From Lachnospiraceae bacterium UBA4292 (GTDB lineage Bacteria; Bacillota; Clostridia; Lachnospirales; Lachnospiraceae), in assembly GCA_002395865.1 (NCBI GenBank), contig DGVE01000058.1, positions 1-24,632 on the forward strand: a stretch of 24,632 nucleotides of DNA, read 5' to 3'. Positions 7,226-14,569 of this stretch are shown one piece after another (position 1 is the stretch's first letter; every line of letters starts with the position of its first letter). Both the position numbers and the translations under genes were made by a program. Under the pieces are notes generated by a model, which saw only the letters and a program-made list of their open reading frames with translations, had not been told where the DNA came from and did no database searches.

Positions 7226-7785
7226 GTACCACGGCGGCTTACTTTATTGGCTGTTGAACAGCCATCGAGGGTAGAAATCCTTCACTTCGTTCAGGATTTC
7301 CTTGCATCAACAGCCGCAAGCGTCCGGCTGGCGGACTGCAACGATTACTGCGTAATCGTCGCATACCCCGGCGGACACAACCTCCGCTTCGCTGCGTGAT
7401 GGTCCGCCGGAGTATTTTTACTCCTCCGGCTTACGTTGCTATATGCCCGCCGCCTGACAGTTGCCTCACCACGCACTCCGCTGACGACGTCACTCAGCGA
7501 AAAACTCACTGCGGCGTAAAAGCATTGGTCACGCCTTGTTCGATTTCCGCTTCCCTCCGTCTGATGATGTCAGGCGGGAGCATTCGAAGAACGCCGACGT
7601 TCGTGCGGCACGTAGCGGTAATACCGGCAGGCGGCGCGAGTTTTGCTGTGTAGGAAGGAGGATGAAAATACCTGAGCCGACCATCACGAAGGCTGCGTCG
7701 GCGAGGTTTTTTTCATCCGACGACCGTTCCTGAGCCAATAAAGTAAGCCGCCGTCAAAAGCCGCCGTCAAATACCGCCGTGGTAC
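7226..7785. repeat. 560-bp hairpin-rich element with terminal inverted repeats
   Basis: This fills most of the 699-bp gap between the AraC and GH5 genes. The left end (7226-7252, starting GTACCACGGCGG) matches the inverted right end: AGCCAATAAAGTAAGCCGCC at 7733-7752 pairs perfectly with the inner left arm, and CCGCCGTGGTAC at 7774-7785 with the outer left arm. The right end has two extra 13-bp units between these parts. Inside are many short perfect hairpins: GAAATCCT/AGGATTTC (7274-7300), ACGATTAC/GTAATCGT (7341-7359), CCGGCGGAC/GTCCGCCGG (7368-7410), GGAGTA/TACTCC (7409-7424), CTGA/TCAG near 7560, and GAACG/CGTTC near 7590. Short ORFs on both strands lack ribosome sites and family features. 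It could be a large MITE or a structured RNA element; no clear target duplication is seen. Confidence 0.75.
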
Positions 7786-7801
7786 TGGTTGAATTATACG
7801 T

Positions 7802-7838
7802 CATGAAAAGGCAAAAAGCAACATGAAAGTTGTATAAA
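7802..7838 (+). promoter_or_regulatory. Candidate AraC-type operator and activator-dependent promoter
   Basis: CATGAAA occurs at 7802-7808 and again at 7822-7828, exactly 20 bp apart, the two-turn direct-repeat spacing typical of AraC-family sites. A -10-like TATAAA follows at 7833-7838 with no -35 consensus at the normal distance, as in promoters that need an activator. It precedes the GH5 start by about 55 bases. The link to the adjacent AraC gene is inference. Confidence 0.45.
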
Positions 7839-7894
7839 TGAGGGGGAGGCGTGGTGCATAATGGAGGTATCAAGGAAACTGACAGGAGGTGTTT

Positions 7895-8908
7895 ATGAAG
7901 CTGAAGAAGGGGGTCAATATCGGAGGGTATCTGTCACAGTGCGAGTATAAGAAGGAGCACTATGACGAGTTTATCTGCGAGCAGGACGTGAAGAAGGTGA
8001 AGAATATGGGCTTCGACCATATGAGGCTGCCTGTCGATGCGTGCGTGCTCGTGACAGAAAACGGCGGGGTCATCGAGAGCGGCTTTGCGTACGTGGACAG
8101 GATGGTCGAGTGGGCGGAGAAGTATGGGCTTGATGTGATCATCGACATACATAAGGCGTACGGGTACGACTTCAACGACGCAGGGACCGAGGCCAATTCG
8201 CTGTTTGGCAGCGAGGCGGGCAAGCAGGCCCTCGAGGATCTGTGGAGCATTATCGCGAAGAGGTACGGCAAGTGCGACAACGTGGCGTTTGAGCTTCTGA
8301 ACGAGGTAGTGGAGGAGGAGCTCGCGGGACCTTGGAACGAGCTGTCTAAGAGACTCATCAGGGCGATAAGGAAGGAGAGCGAGGCTCCCATAATTTACGG
8401 CGGAGTGCAGTGGAACAGCGCGATGACCGTGAAGAAGCTCGAGAAGCCCGAGTTCGACAACGTGATATACACATTCCATTTCTATGAGCCGATAATATTT
8501 ACCCACCAGAAGGCATACTGGGTAAAGAATATGGATATGGAGAGAGATGTCGAGTATCCCGCGACCATGGAGTACTACAGGGAGGTGTCGAAGACCCTCG
8601 GGTACCAGGGCGAGGCGGCCGTGAAGGCGAAGGCGACAGTGATGGGACCTCAGTTCATCGAGGAACTCATCGAGGACGCCGTGAGCGCAGCGAAGAAGAA
8701 CGGCGTGAGACTCTACTGCGGCGAGTTCGGAGTTATCGACAGGGCACCCGTGGAGGATACCTTAAGGTGGTTTAAGGATGTGGACGACGTGTTCAGAAAG
8801 TACGATATAGGCTACAGCATCTGGTCGTTCAAAAAGATGGATTTCGGTATTACCGACGAGCACTACGCGCCGATCATCGACGAGCTGTGCAGAGTCTGGA
8901 ACAGATAA
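7895..8908 (+). CDS. Intracellular GH5 endoglucanase, CelC-like
   Basis: A 337-residue GH5 enzyme without signal peptide or anchor. From memory it aligns along its length with Clostridium thermocellum CelC (343 residues): GVNIGGYLSQ near the start, the region around GFDHMRLPVD, FELLNEVVE with acid/base Glu137, FHFYEP-IIFTHQKAYW, LYCGEFGVID with nucleophile Glu277, and a final YDIGYSIWSFKKMDF. The catalytic glutamates fall within three positions of those in CelC. It should hydrolyse beta-1,4-linked or mixed-linkage gluco-oligosaccharides, probably inside the cell. Start: ATG at 7895 with AGGAGG five bases upstream, preferred over the GTG at 7889 that overlaps that site. The GH16 gene follows 13 bp later, so the two form an operon. 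Confidence 0.92.
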   Translation: MKLKKGVNIGGYLSQCEYKKEHYDEFICEQDVKKVKNMGFDHMRLPVDACVLVTENGGVIESGFAYVDRMVEWAEKYGLDVIIDIHKAYGYDFNDAGTEANSLFGSEAGKQALEDLWSIIAKRYGKCDNVAFELLNEVVEEELAGPWNELSKRLIRAIRKESEAPIIYGGVQWNSAMTVKKLEKPEFDNVIYTFHFYEPIIFTHQKAYWVKNMDMERDVEYPATMEYYREVSKTLGYQGEAAVKAKATVMGPQFIEELIEDAVSAAKKNGVRLYCGEFGVIDRAPVEDTLRWFKDVDDVFRKYDIGYSIWSFKKMDFGITDEHYAPIIDELCRVWNR

Positions 8909-8921
8909 AGGGAGGTACAAC

Positions 8922-11288
8922 ATGAGAAGAAGGGAAAGTGCATTTCTGGCGCTGGCAATGACTGCGGCCATGATCGCAGGCTGTGCGCAGAAGGAAGAGA
9001 CAAAAACTACAACTACGGCAGAGCCCGCGCAGCAGACTACTGCGGAGACTTCGACGCAGGAACAGCCCACGCAGCCGGCTGAGCCCGAGAAGCCCGATAT
9101 GGACGCGATCGCGAAGAAGACAGAGGATGCGGTGCTTAAGAATGGCTACAGCCTTGTGTGGGAGGATGATTTCGCGGACGGCATCAGCGAGGACGACTGG
9201 AACTGGGAGCTTCACGAGCCCGGCTGGGTAAACAATGAGCTCCAGAGCTACGTGAAGTCAGAGAACAACGTGTACGTTAAGGACGGCGTTCTGGTGATCA
9301 AGCCCATCAAGGCAGGTGACAGCTACACCTCGGGCCGCGTGAACACACAGGGCAAGCACGATTTCACGTACGGATATTTCGAGGCATCCATCAAGATGCC
9401 CGCAGGCAAGGGCTTTCTTCCCGCGTTCTGGATGATGCCCACGGACGAGAACAACTACGGTCAGTGGCCCAGATGCGGAGAGATCGACATCGCGGAGGTG
9501 CTCGGAGACCAGACGAATACCGCGTACGGAACCATTCATTACGGAAACCCTCACTCAGAGAGCCAGGGCAAGGTGACATATTCAAATCAGGACTTCTCCA
9601 CGGATTTCCATGTGTACGGCGTGGAGTGGCTTCCCGGCAGGCTCAACTGGTATGTGGACGGCGAACTCATCCACACAGAGGATGACTGGTATACGACTAC
9701 GGTAGGCCAGGGAACGGTTACATATCCCGCGCCCTTTGACCAGCCCTTCTATATCATACTCAACCTTGCGGTCGGCGGTACATGGCCGGGTAATCCCGAC
9801 GAGACGACCGATTTCGACGCGGCAACCATGGAGATCGACTACGTCAGGGTATACCAGCAGGACGAGTATGATGAAAATGTCGAGGCTCCCGTAAAGGAGA
9901 TCGTTATCAGAGATCCCGACGCAACAGGCAACTACATCCCCAACGGCGATTTCTCCGTGGCCGAGGACCTCGATGACAAAGAGGCATGGAACTTCCTCAC
10001 AGCCGCTTCAGGCGACGGAAGCGCGAAGATCGAGGACGGCGTGATCACCATCAGCACGAAGAACTCCGGCTCGGAGGATTACTCGATACAGCTCGTTTCA
10101 TGGAACACACCCATGGAGAAGGGCGCGGACTACCGAATAACATTTGACGCGTGGGCAGATGAGGCCAGGACCATGAAGGTGGCCGTCACAGCGCCCGAGA
10201 GGGGCTGGGGAAGGTACTATCAGGATACCGCTTACGACCTGACGACCGAGAAGCAGAGCTACACGATCGATTTCTCCATGAAGGATGACACCGATCCGGC
10301 AGGAAGACTCGAGTTCAACATGGGCAATCAGGGCAGCACCGCCACCATTTACATCGCAAATGTAAGAGTCGAGAAGACCTCACAGGGCGATGTCGCCGAG
10401 GATGGAAAGTCCGTTCTCGCAGACGGCAACTACGTATACAATTCCTCCTTCCGCGAGGGCAAGAACAGAGTAGGCGAGTGGAGCTTTACAGGCGACGCGG
10501 ACTACAGCGTGACGAGTCTTGAGGATGGAAGAAGACTTTATATCGATGCTAAGGATACATTTACAGTGAGCCAGGAGGGACTTGCGATAAGCACAGGAAG
10601 CGAGTACGAGCTCTCCTTCGAGCTTGAGAGCGACAGCGAGGTCATGATCGATGTCCGCGTGAACGATAAGGATTTCACCTACTCCATAGCCGCAGACGCA
10701 GGGCACGTGTACAACTACAAGACTCCTTTCACTTGCGAGAGCACGGAGAACGCGGGCATCTCGTTCACATTCCCGGCAGGTAAGTACTATCTGGACAATG
10801 TGCGCGTGGTGGAGAACGCCATGATAAAGAACGGCAGCTTTGACGCGGGCCTCACGGGCTACGAGATCTACGTGGACAGCCAGGCAAGCGCAAGCTATGT
10901 AGTGGACTCGCTCTCCGAGGACAATGCGGCTGATTTCACCGTGAAGGCCACAGGCGATCAGGACTGGAAGATACAGCTTAAACAGAATGACGTGCTTCTC
11001 GAGAAGGGAAAGACATATACACTCACATTTGACGCAAAGTGTGACATCGACCGCGAGATCAGAGCCATCATGCAGGGCACTGAGAACAAGGGCTGGGCGG
11101 TATACTCGGGTGAGAACATCGTTTCTCTCACAAGCGAATATCAGACCTTCACCACGACCTTCACCATGGAGTACGACACGGATGCGCACGCATTCCTGTC
11201 CATATGCATGGGCGCCGTGAACGGCAATGTGATATCGGATCAGCACAGGATCTGCATAGACAACATATCGCTCGTTGAGGTCGAATGA
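8922..11288 (+). CDS. GH16 beta-glucanase lipoprotein with three CBM4/9-type modules
   Basis: A 788-residue surface lipoprotein. The signal ends in MIAGC, a lipobox with Cys21 as the lipidated residue, followed by a Thr/Gln/Glu/Pro-rich spacer (22-62). The GH16 domain (about 70-325) has GRVNTQGKHDFTYGYFEASIKMP in two adjoining parts, WPRCGEIDIAEVLG with the ExDxxE catalytic set Glu187-Asp189-Glu192, and a WYVDGELI strand. Three beta-sandwich modules follow, each opening with an N-G/S-x-F type start: about 338-485 (YIPNGDF), 500-637 (YVYNSSF) and 638-788 (MIKNGSF); the first and third are clear CBM4/9, the middle is more diverged. GH16 enzymes of this type cut beta-1,3 or mixed 1,3-1,4 glucans (laminarin, lichenan). 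The ribosome site GGGAGG precedes the ATG. It is the second gene of the GH5-GH16 operon and ends before a strong terminator. Confidence 0.92.
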   Translation: MRRRESAFLALAMTAAMIAGCAQKEETKTTTTAEPAQQTTAETSTQEQPTQPAEPEKPDMDAIAKKTEDAVLKNGYSLVWEDDFADGISEDDWNWELHEPGWVNNELQSYVKSENNVYVKDGVLVIKPIKAGDSYTSGRVNTQGKHDFTYGYFEASIKMPAGKGFLPAFWMMPTDENNYGQWPRCGEIDIAEVLGDQTNTAYGTIHYGNPHSESQGKVTYSNQDFSTDFHVYGVEWLPGRLNWYVDGELIHTEDDWYTTTVGQGTVTYPAPFDQPFYIILNLAVGGTWPGNPDETTDFDAATMEIDYVRVYQQDEYDENVEAPVKEIVIRDPDATGNYIPNGDFSVAEDLDDKEAWNFLTAASGDGSAKIEDGVITISTKNSGSEDYSIQLVSWNTPMEKGADYRITFDAWADEARTMKVAVTAPERGWGRYYQDTAYDLTTEKQSYTIDFSMKDDTDPAGRLEFNMGNQGSTATIYIANVRVEKTSQGDVAEDGKSVLADGNYVYNSSFREGKNRVGEWSFTGDADYSVTSLEDGRRLYIDAKDTFTVSQEGLAISTGSEYELSFELESDSEVMIDVRVNDKDFTYSIAADAGHVYNYKTPFTCESTENAGISFTFPAGKYYLDNVRVVENAMIKNGSFDAGLTGYEIYVDSQASASYVVDSLSEDNAADFTVKATGDQDWKIQLKQNDVLLEKGKTYTLTFDAKCDIDREIRAIMQGTENKGWAVYSGENIVSLTSEYQTFTTTFTMEYDTDAHAFLSICMGAVNGNVISDQHRICIDNISLVEVE

Positions 11289-11321
11289 CCTTCATGGGCG
11301 GTCCATAAAGCACCACAGGGA

Positions 11322-11355
11322 GGATCACAGGCTTTTGCCTGTGGTCCTTCTTTTT
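11322..11355 (+). terminator. Terminator of the GH5-GH16 operon
   Basis: GGATCACAGGC (11322-11332), loop TTTT, GCCTGTGGTCC (11337-11347) form an 11-bp stem with one T-G wobble, followed by TTCTTTTT. It begins 33 bases after the GH16 stop codon. Confidence 0.9.
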
Positions 11356-11369
11356 ATCATGCCACAGAC

Positions 11370-11447
11370 AAAGAAACCGTAATCTCGTGCAGAATCGGCC
11401 CAAAAGAAATCGTAATCTCGTGCAGAATCGGCCCAAAAGAAATCGTA
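11370..11447. repeat. 33-bp tandem repeat, two copies and a partial third
   Basis: Units begin at 11370, 11403 and 11436. The first two are identical except for one base (AAACCG against AAATCG); the third matches for 12 bases and then diverges into the promoter of the ATPase gene. Each full unit carries AATCTCGTGCAGAATCGGCC. It lies between the GH16 terminator and the -35 box of the next gene. It is not a CRISPR, since copies abut with no spacers. It could be a binding-site array or simple slippage product. Confidence 0.85.
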
Positions 11448-11454
11448 TTTTCGG

Positions 11455-11483
11455 TTGACGACCGTATAAAAGTGTAGTAATAT
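11455..11483 (+). promoter_or_regulatory. Promoter of the AAA ATPase gene
   Basis: TTGACG (11455-11460), a 17-base spacer and TAATAT (11478-11483) lie 7 bp after the tandem repeats. The predicted start near 11490 leaves a leader of about 15 bases that includes the GGAGGTG ribosome site. The carbonic anhydrase gene is probably read from the same promoter. Confidence 0.75.
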
Positions 11484-11504
11484 CAAGGGGATGGAGGTGT
11501 TGGG

Positions 11505-12848
11505 ATGTTTAAGAGAAAAATATACGATCATTTGAGAGAGTGGAAAGATAATTCCAAAGGGGCATCGGCTATCATGATCGAGGGGGCCAGGCGTGTCGGA
11601 AAAAGTACCTTAGCTGAGGAATTTGCCAAAGCAGAATATGATGATTACATTCTCATCGATTTTTCGATCGCCAATAAGGCTCTGATGGATAACTTTGATA
11701 ATATCGGCAATATCGAGACCTTTTACAGAAACCTGTTTGTTTTGACCGGCAAGGCACTTAAAAAGAGAAACGGCGTGATCATATTTGATGAAGTGCAGTT
11801 TTTTCCGAAAGCAAGGCAGGCTATAAAGCATCTGGTGCATGACGGAAGATTTGATTTCATTGAAACCGGTTCTCTGATATCCATCAAAAAGAATGTAAAG
11901 GATATATTGATACCGTCCGAAGAGGATAATATAAAAATGTATCCCATGGATTTCGAGGAATTCCTGTGGGCTACAGGCAACAATGCCGTTATTGATGCGA
12001 TTCGGGATGCATTTGAAAACAGAAGACCTCTGGGAGATGCCATCCACAGGAAGATACTTAACGAATTTCGCGTCTATATGGCTGTGGGAGGCATGCCGCA
12101 GGCGGTAGAAGCGTATGTCAGCGGTAAAAACTATAAGCAGATCGACGGTGTAAAAAAAGGCATACTCAGGCTGTATATGAATGATCTGAAAAAGCATGAC
12201 AGTGACGATGGCGACAGGGCAGAGGATGTTTTCAGCTCAATACCGTCACAGCTCATGAATCATAATTCCATATTCAGGTATTCCTCTATTGATGAAAAAG
12301 CAAGAAGCAGAAATCTGATGAATTCGATCGAATTTCTGAATGAGTCAATGATAGTGAATAATTGCGTTAATGTTTCGGCGCCTGAAATTGCATTTGAACT
12401 GTATTCCGACCCGACGAAATTTAAAATGTTCATGGGTGATACGGGACTTTTGGTGACGCAGATTCTGAACAACGGAGGGGATGTGGATAAGATGTACCGG
12501 TCTCTCATCATCGATGATCTGGGCATCAATCTTGGCATGATATTTGAAAATATGGTCGCACAGATGCTCCGTGTGAGCGGACACGAGCTCTATTTCCATG
12601 AATTCGAGTACACTCCCGAAGGAAATACGTCAAGCAAAAAGTATGAGGTGGATTTCCTGACCGTAAGGGGAAGAAGAATCGTACCGATCGAAGTTAAATC
12701 ATCGGGATACAAAAACCACAAATCATTTGATTATTTTAAAGAAAAATACAAACTTAAAATGAACGAGAGGTATATTATCTACACCAAAGACCTTTCATTT
12801 GATGAGGGAGTGTTGTTTATACCCATTTACATGACCACGTGTTTATAA
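11505..12848 (+). CDS. AAA ATPase with DUF4143-type C-terminal domain
   Basis: A 447-residue protein of the AAA_14/DUF4143 family common in gut Firmicutes and archaea, without an established function. Seen: P-loop EGARRVGKSTLAEEF with Lys33, Walker B VIIFDEVQFF with Asp95-Glu96, the following ETGSLI sensor segment, and a C-terminal nuclease-like fold signature with Asp383 in YEVDFL and Glu396-x-Lys398 in PIEVKSS. That arrangement matches the PD-(D/E)xK motif, but whether it cuts DNA is unknown. The gene is visibly more AT-rich than its neighbours (many AAA, GAT, ATA and TTT codons), consistent with acquisition by transfer. It has its own consensus promoter behind a 33-bp tandem repeat. Start: ATG at 11505 with GGAGGTG five bases upstream. 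The carbonic anhydrase gene follows after 15 bp. Confidence 0.88.
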   Translation: MFKRKIYDHLREWKDNSKGASAIMIEGARRVGKSTLAEEFAKAEYDDYILIDFSIANKALMDNFDNIGNIETFYRNLFVLTGKALKKRNGVIIFDEVQFFPKARQAIKHLVHDGRFDFIETGSLISIKKNVKDILIPSEEDNIKMYPMDFEEFLWATGNNAVIDAIRDAFENRRPLGDAIHRKILNEFRVYMAVGGMPQAVEAYVSGKNYKQIDGVKKGILRLYMNDLKKHDSDDGDRAEDVFSSIPSQLMNHNSIFRYSSIDEKARSRNLMNSIEFLNESMIVNNCVNVSAPEIAFELYSDPTKFKMFMGDTGLLVTQILNNGGDVDKMYRSLIIDDLGINLGMIFENMVAQMLRVSGHELYFHEFEYTPEGNTSSKKYEVDFLTVRGRRIVPIEVKSSGYKNHKSFDYFKEKYKLKMNERYIIYTKDLSFDEGVLFIPIYMTTCL

Positions 12849-12863
12849 AGACGGGAGGCTTGT

Positions 12864-13427
12864 ATGAAACCGGTAATGAGTGCATCGGAGGCGAAGAAGC
12901 GCCTCATCGAAGGGAACGGAAGATATATGGAGACGAGCGCGGGTCTGGGGGATGTATCCCCGGCGCTTCGCCGCTTTACCTATGAGCGGGGTCAGAAGCC
13001 ATACGCCATCATATTGTCGTGCTCGGATTCGAGGGCAATACCCGAGGCTATATTTTCGGCGGGCATAGGCGAGCTCTTCGTCATAAGGGTCGCCGGCAAT
13101 GTGGTTGACGACCATCAGCTCGGCAGCATCGAGTACGCCGCAGACCATCTGGGGACGCCCATCGTGGTGGTGCTCGGCCACGACCGCTGCGGCGCCGTGG
13201 ACGCCGCCATGAACCATGATCCCGACGGCCATATCCGCTACATCACCGACGAGATACTCACCGCGATAGGCGATGAGCGCGACGAGTACAGCGCCTGTGT
13301 GAAAAACGTCCTCCACTCCGTGAAGCTTATAGAGGAGAACGCCGACATCAGGCATCTCGAGGACGAGGGACTCGTCGTGTGCGGAGCCATATATCACCTC
13401 AAGGATGGCAGGGTGGATTTTCTGTGA
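12864..13427 (+). CDS. Beta-class carbonic anhydrase
   Basis: A 187-residue zinc enzyme interconverting CO2 and bicarbonate. The ligands are visible: Cys53 and Asp55-Arg57 in SCSDSRAIPE (the Asp-Arg dyad) and His106 with Cys109 in LGHDRCGAVDAA. The motif IRVAGNVV between them is typical, and the C-terminal strand GLVVCGAIYHLKDGRVDFL closes the fold. Length fits the short bacterial beta class. No signal peptide is seen, so it is cytoplasmic, where bicarbonate would feed carboxylases, including those of purine and fatty-acid synthesis. Start: ATG with GGGAGG seven bases upstream. It follows the AT-rich ATPase gene by 15 bp, yet its own base composition is like the rest of the window, so the ATPase gene may have inserted ahead of it. 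Confidence 0.93.
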   Translation: MKPVMSASEAKKRLIEGNGRYMETSAGLGDVSPALRRFTYERGQKPYAIILSCSDSRAIPEAIFSAGIGELFVIRVAGNVVDDHQLGSIEYAADHLGTPIVVVLGHDRCGAVDAAMNHDPDGHIRYITDEILTAIGDERDEYSACVKNVLHSVKLIEENADIRHLEDEGLVVCGAIYHLKDGRVDFL

Positions 13428-13456
13428 TAAATAATGAAATTTACCAAAACTTCCCA

Positions 13457-13485
13457 TTGAATTTATAAATAATTTATTATATACT
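13457..13485 (+). promoter_or_regulatory. Promoter of the membrane protein gene
   Basis: TTGAAT (13457-13462), a 17-base AT-rich spacer and TATACT (13480-13485) give a near-consensus promoter. The leader of about 68 bases contains CGCGG (13498-13502) and a later CCGCGG that could pair, before the GGGAGGAG ribosome site. Confidence 0.75.
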
Positions 13486-13559
13486 GTCCGTGTATTCGCG
13501 GAGCGTAAGATTGAAAGGACCCGCGGCAAGCACAAAAACGGGAGGAGAGGTGCAATTAT

Positions 13560-14507
13560 ATGAAACCATTGGAAATCTTTACCAAGACGATGAAGTTCTG
13601 CTGGCTGAAGCTCGCCATAGGCGCGGCTAACCTGCTGATCTCCATTATCACCTTTCTGATACTTGTTGTCCTTATAGGCAGCAATATCGGCGGAGGCGGA
13701 TTTGCGGTCTGCGTTATGATCTGGCTCGGACTTGTGAGAGTGACATCGTTCATCATCAACAAGTACATCGGCTACCTGATCAGAGTGGGACATATCTCTG
13801 TCGTAGTCAAGGCACTTACAGAGGGTGAGCTTCCGGAGAACCAGATTCAGTACGGCGTGGACGTCGTTAAGAGACGCTTCGCTGTGGCGAATGTGTTCTT
13901 TATCATAGACAGGCTTGTGGCAGGTGCTGTAAGGCAGATCCAGAGGATGGTAAACACCATCGGTGCTCTCATAGCTCACATGCCCGGCGGCAAGCAGATC
14001 GTGTCATTCATCAACTTCTTCGTTGAGATCGCATTCGGTTCAGTTGACGACTGCGTGCTCGGATGGGTGCTCTACAGGGAGGAGCTCGGCGCATTCCACG
14101 GCGCATGCGACGGCGTGGTACTGTTCTTCCAGAACTTCAAGGCACTTATGTTAAGAGCACTTAAGACCACATTCATAGCGGTTGGATGCATGCTTGTGAT
14201 CGTTCTTATACCTACACTTATCGCCGCAGGCGTGGGCGATGCCATGGCTATCATCATCACTCTTTTCGTAAGCTACTACATCTGCCACATCTTCAAGAAG
14301 GCTTTCCTCGACAGCTACATCTTCATCGCCATGATGACGAGATACATGGAGCTGGCTACACAGCAGGAGCCCGCTGTCGATATGTACGGCAAGTGCGAGA
14401 AGTGGTCCGGAAAGTTCAGAGAGCTCGTTGGCAAGAAGAACGAGGAGGCTTCAGGCGCTTATGCGGCTGCACCCGTTCAGATGCAGGATCCGGGCAATTT
14501 TCAGTAA
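13560..14507 (+). CDS. Polytopic membrane protein, family not recognised
   Basis: A 315-residue protein with about six hydrophobic segments (roughly residues 14-40, 46-70, 107-125, 140-165, 208-232 and 236-256) and a soluble C-terminal tail of about 45 residues rich in Glu, Lys and Ala, ending in a Gln/Pro-containing stretch. The middle has RRFAVANVFFIIDRLVAGAV, then a positively charged AVRQIQRM loop, and later YYICHIFKKAFLDSYIFIAM. The layout is faintly like choline-transporter-like (CTL) proteins, but the similarity is too weak to assign. The start is clear: GGGAGGAG about 11 bases before the ATG. It has a dedicated near-consensus promoter and a strong terminator, so it is expressed alone, probably at a good level. 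Translation uses favoured codons. Confidence 0.82.
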   Translation: MKPLEIFTKTMKFCWLKLAIGAANLLISIITFLILVVLIGSNIGGGGFAVCVMIWLGLVRVTSFIINKYIGYLIRVGHISVVVKALTEGELPENQIQYGVDVVKRRFAVANVFFIIDRLVAGAVRQIQRMVNTIGALIAHMPGGKQIVSFINFFVEIAFGSVDDCVLGWVLYREELGAFHGACDGVVLFFQNFKALMLRALKTTFIAVGCMLVIVLIPTLIAAGVGDAMAIIITLFVSYYICHIFKKAFLDSYIFIAMMTRYMELATQQEPAVDMYGKCEKWSGKFRELVGKKNEEASGAYAAAPVQMQDPGNFQ

Positions 14508-14520
14508 ATAATAGTTGCGT

Positions 14521-14548
14521 ACTGCCCGGGGAGACTCGGGCAGTTTTT
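14521..14548 (+). terminator. Terminator of the membrane protein gene
   Basis: ACTGCCCG (14521-14528), loop GGGAGACT, CGGGCAGT (14537-14544) followed by a run of T. It lies 14 bases after the stop codon and 22 bases before the nrdG start, so nrdG is either read through or has a promoter I cannot see. Confidence 0.9.
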
Positions 14549-14569
14549 GTGATCGTTGAGGAAAAACGT

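Noticed and set aside
7396..7738. Short ORFs on both strands (7396-7653 plus, 7529-7738 minus) inside the 560-bp element
   Set aside because: They overlap each other, have no convincing ribosome sites, and fall in sequence dominated by hairpins and inverted ends. More likely chance frames in a structured repeat than genes.
10380..11246. A 288-codon minus-strand frame within the GH16 gene
   Set aside because: Composition is Val, Leu, His and Cys-rich with no domain; the plus-strand CBM modules explain the sequence.
11370..11447. CRISPR array
   Set aside because: The 33-bp units abut one another without spacers, and no cas genes are present.
12843..13979. A 378-codon minus-strand frame opposite carbonic anhydrase and the membrane protein
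   Set aside because: It runs through a strong plus-strand promoter and two genes with clear family features or ribosome sites on the plus strand; the translation has no recognisable motifs. A shadow of GC-rich codon use.
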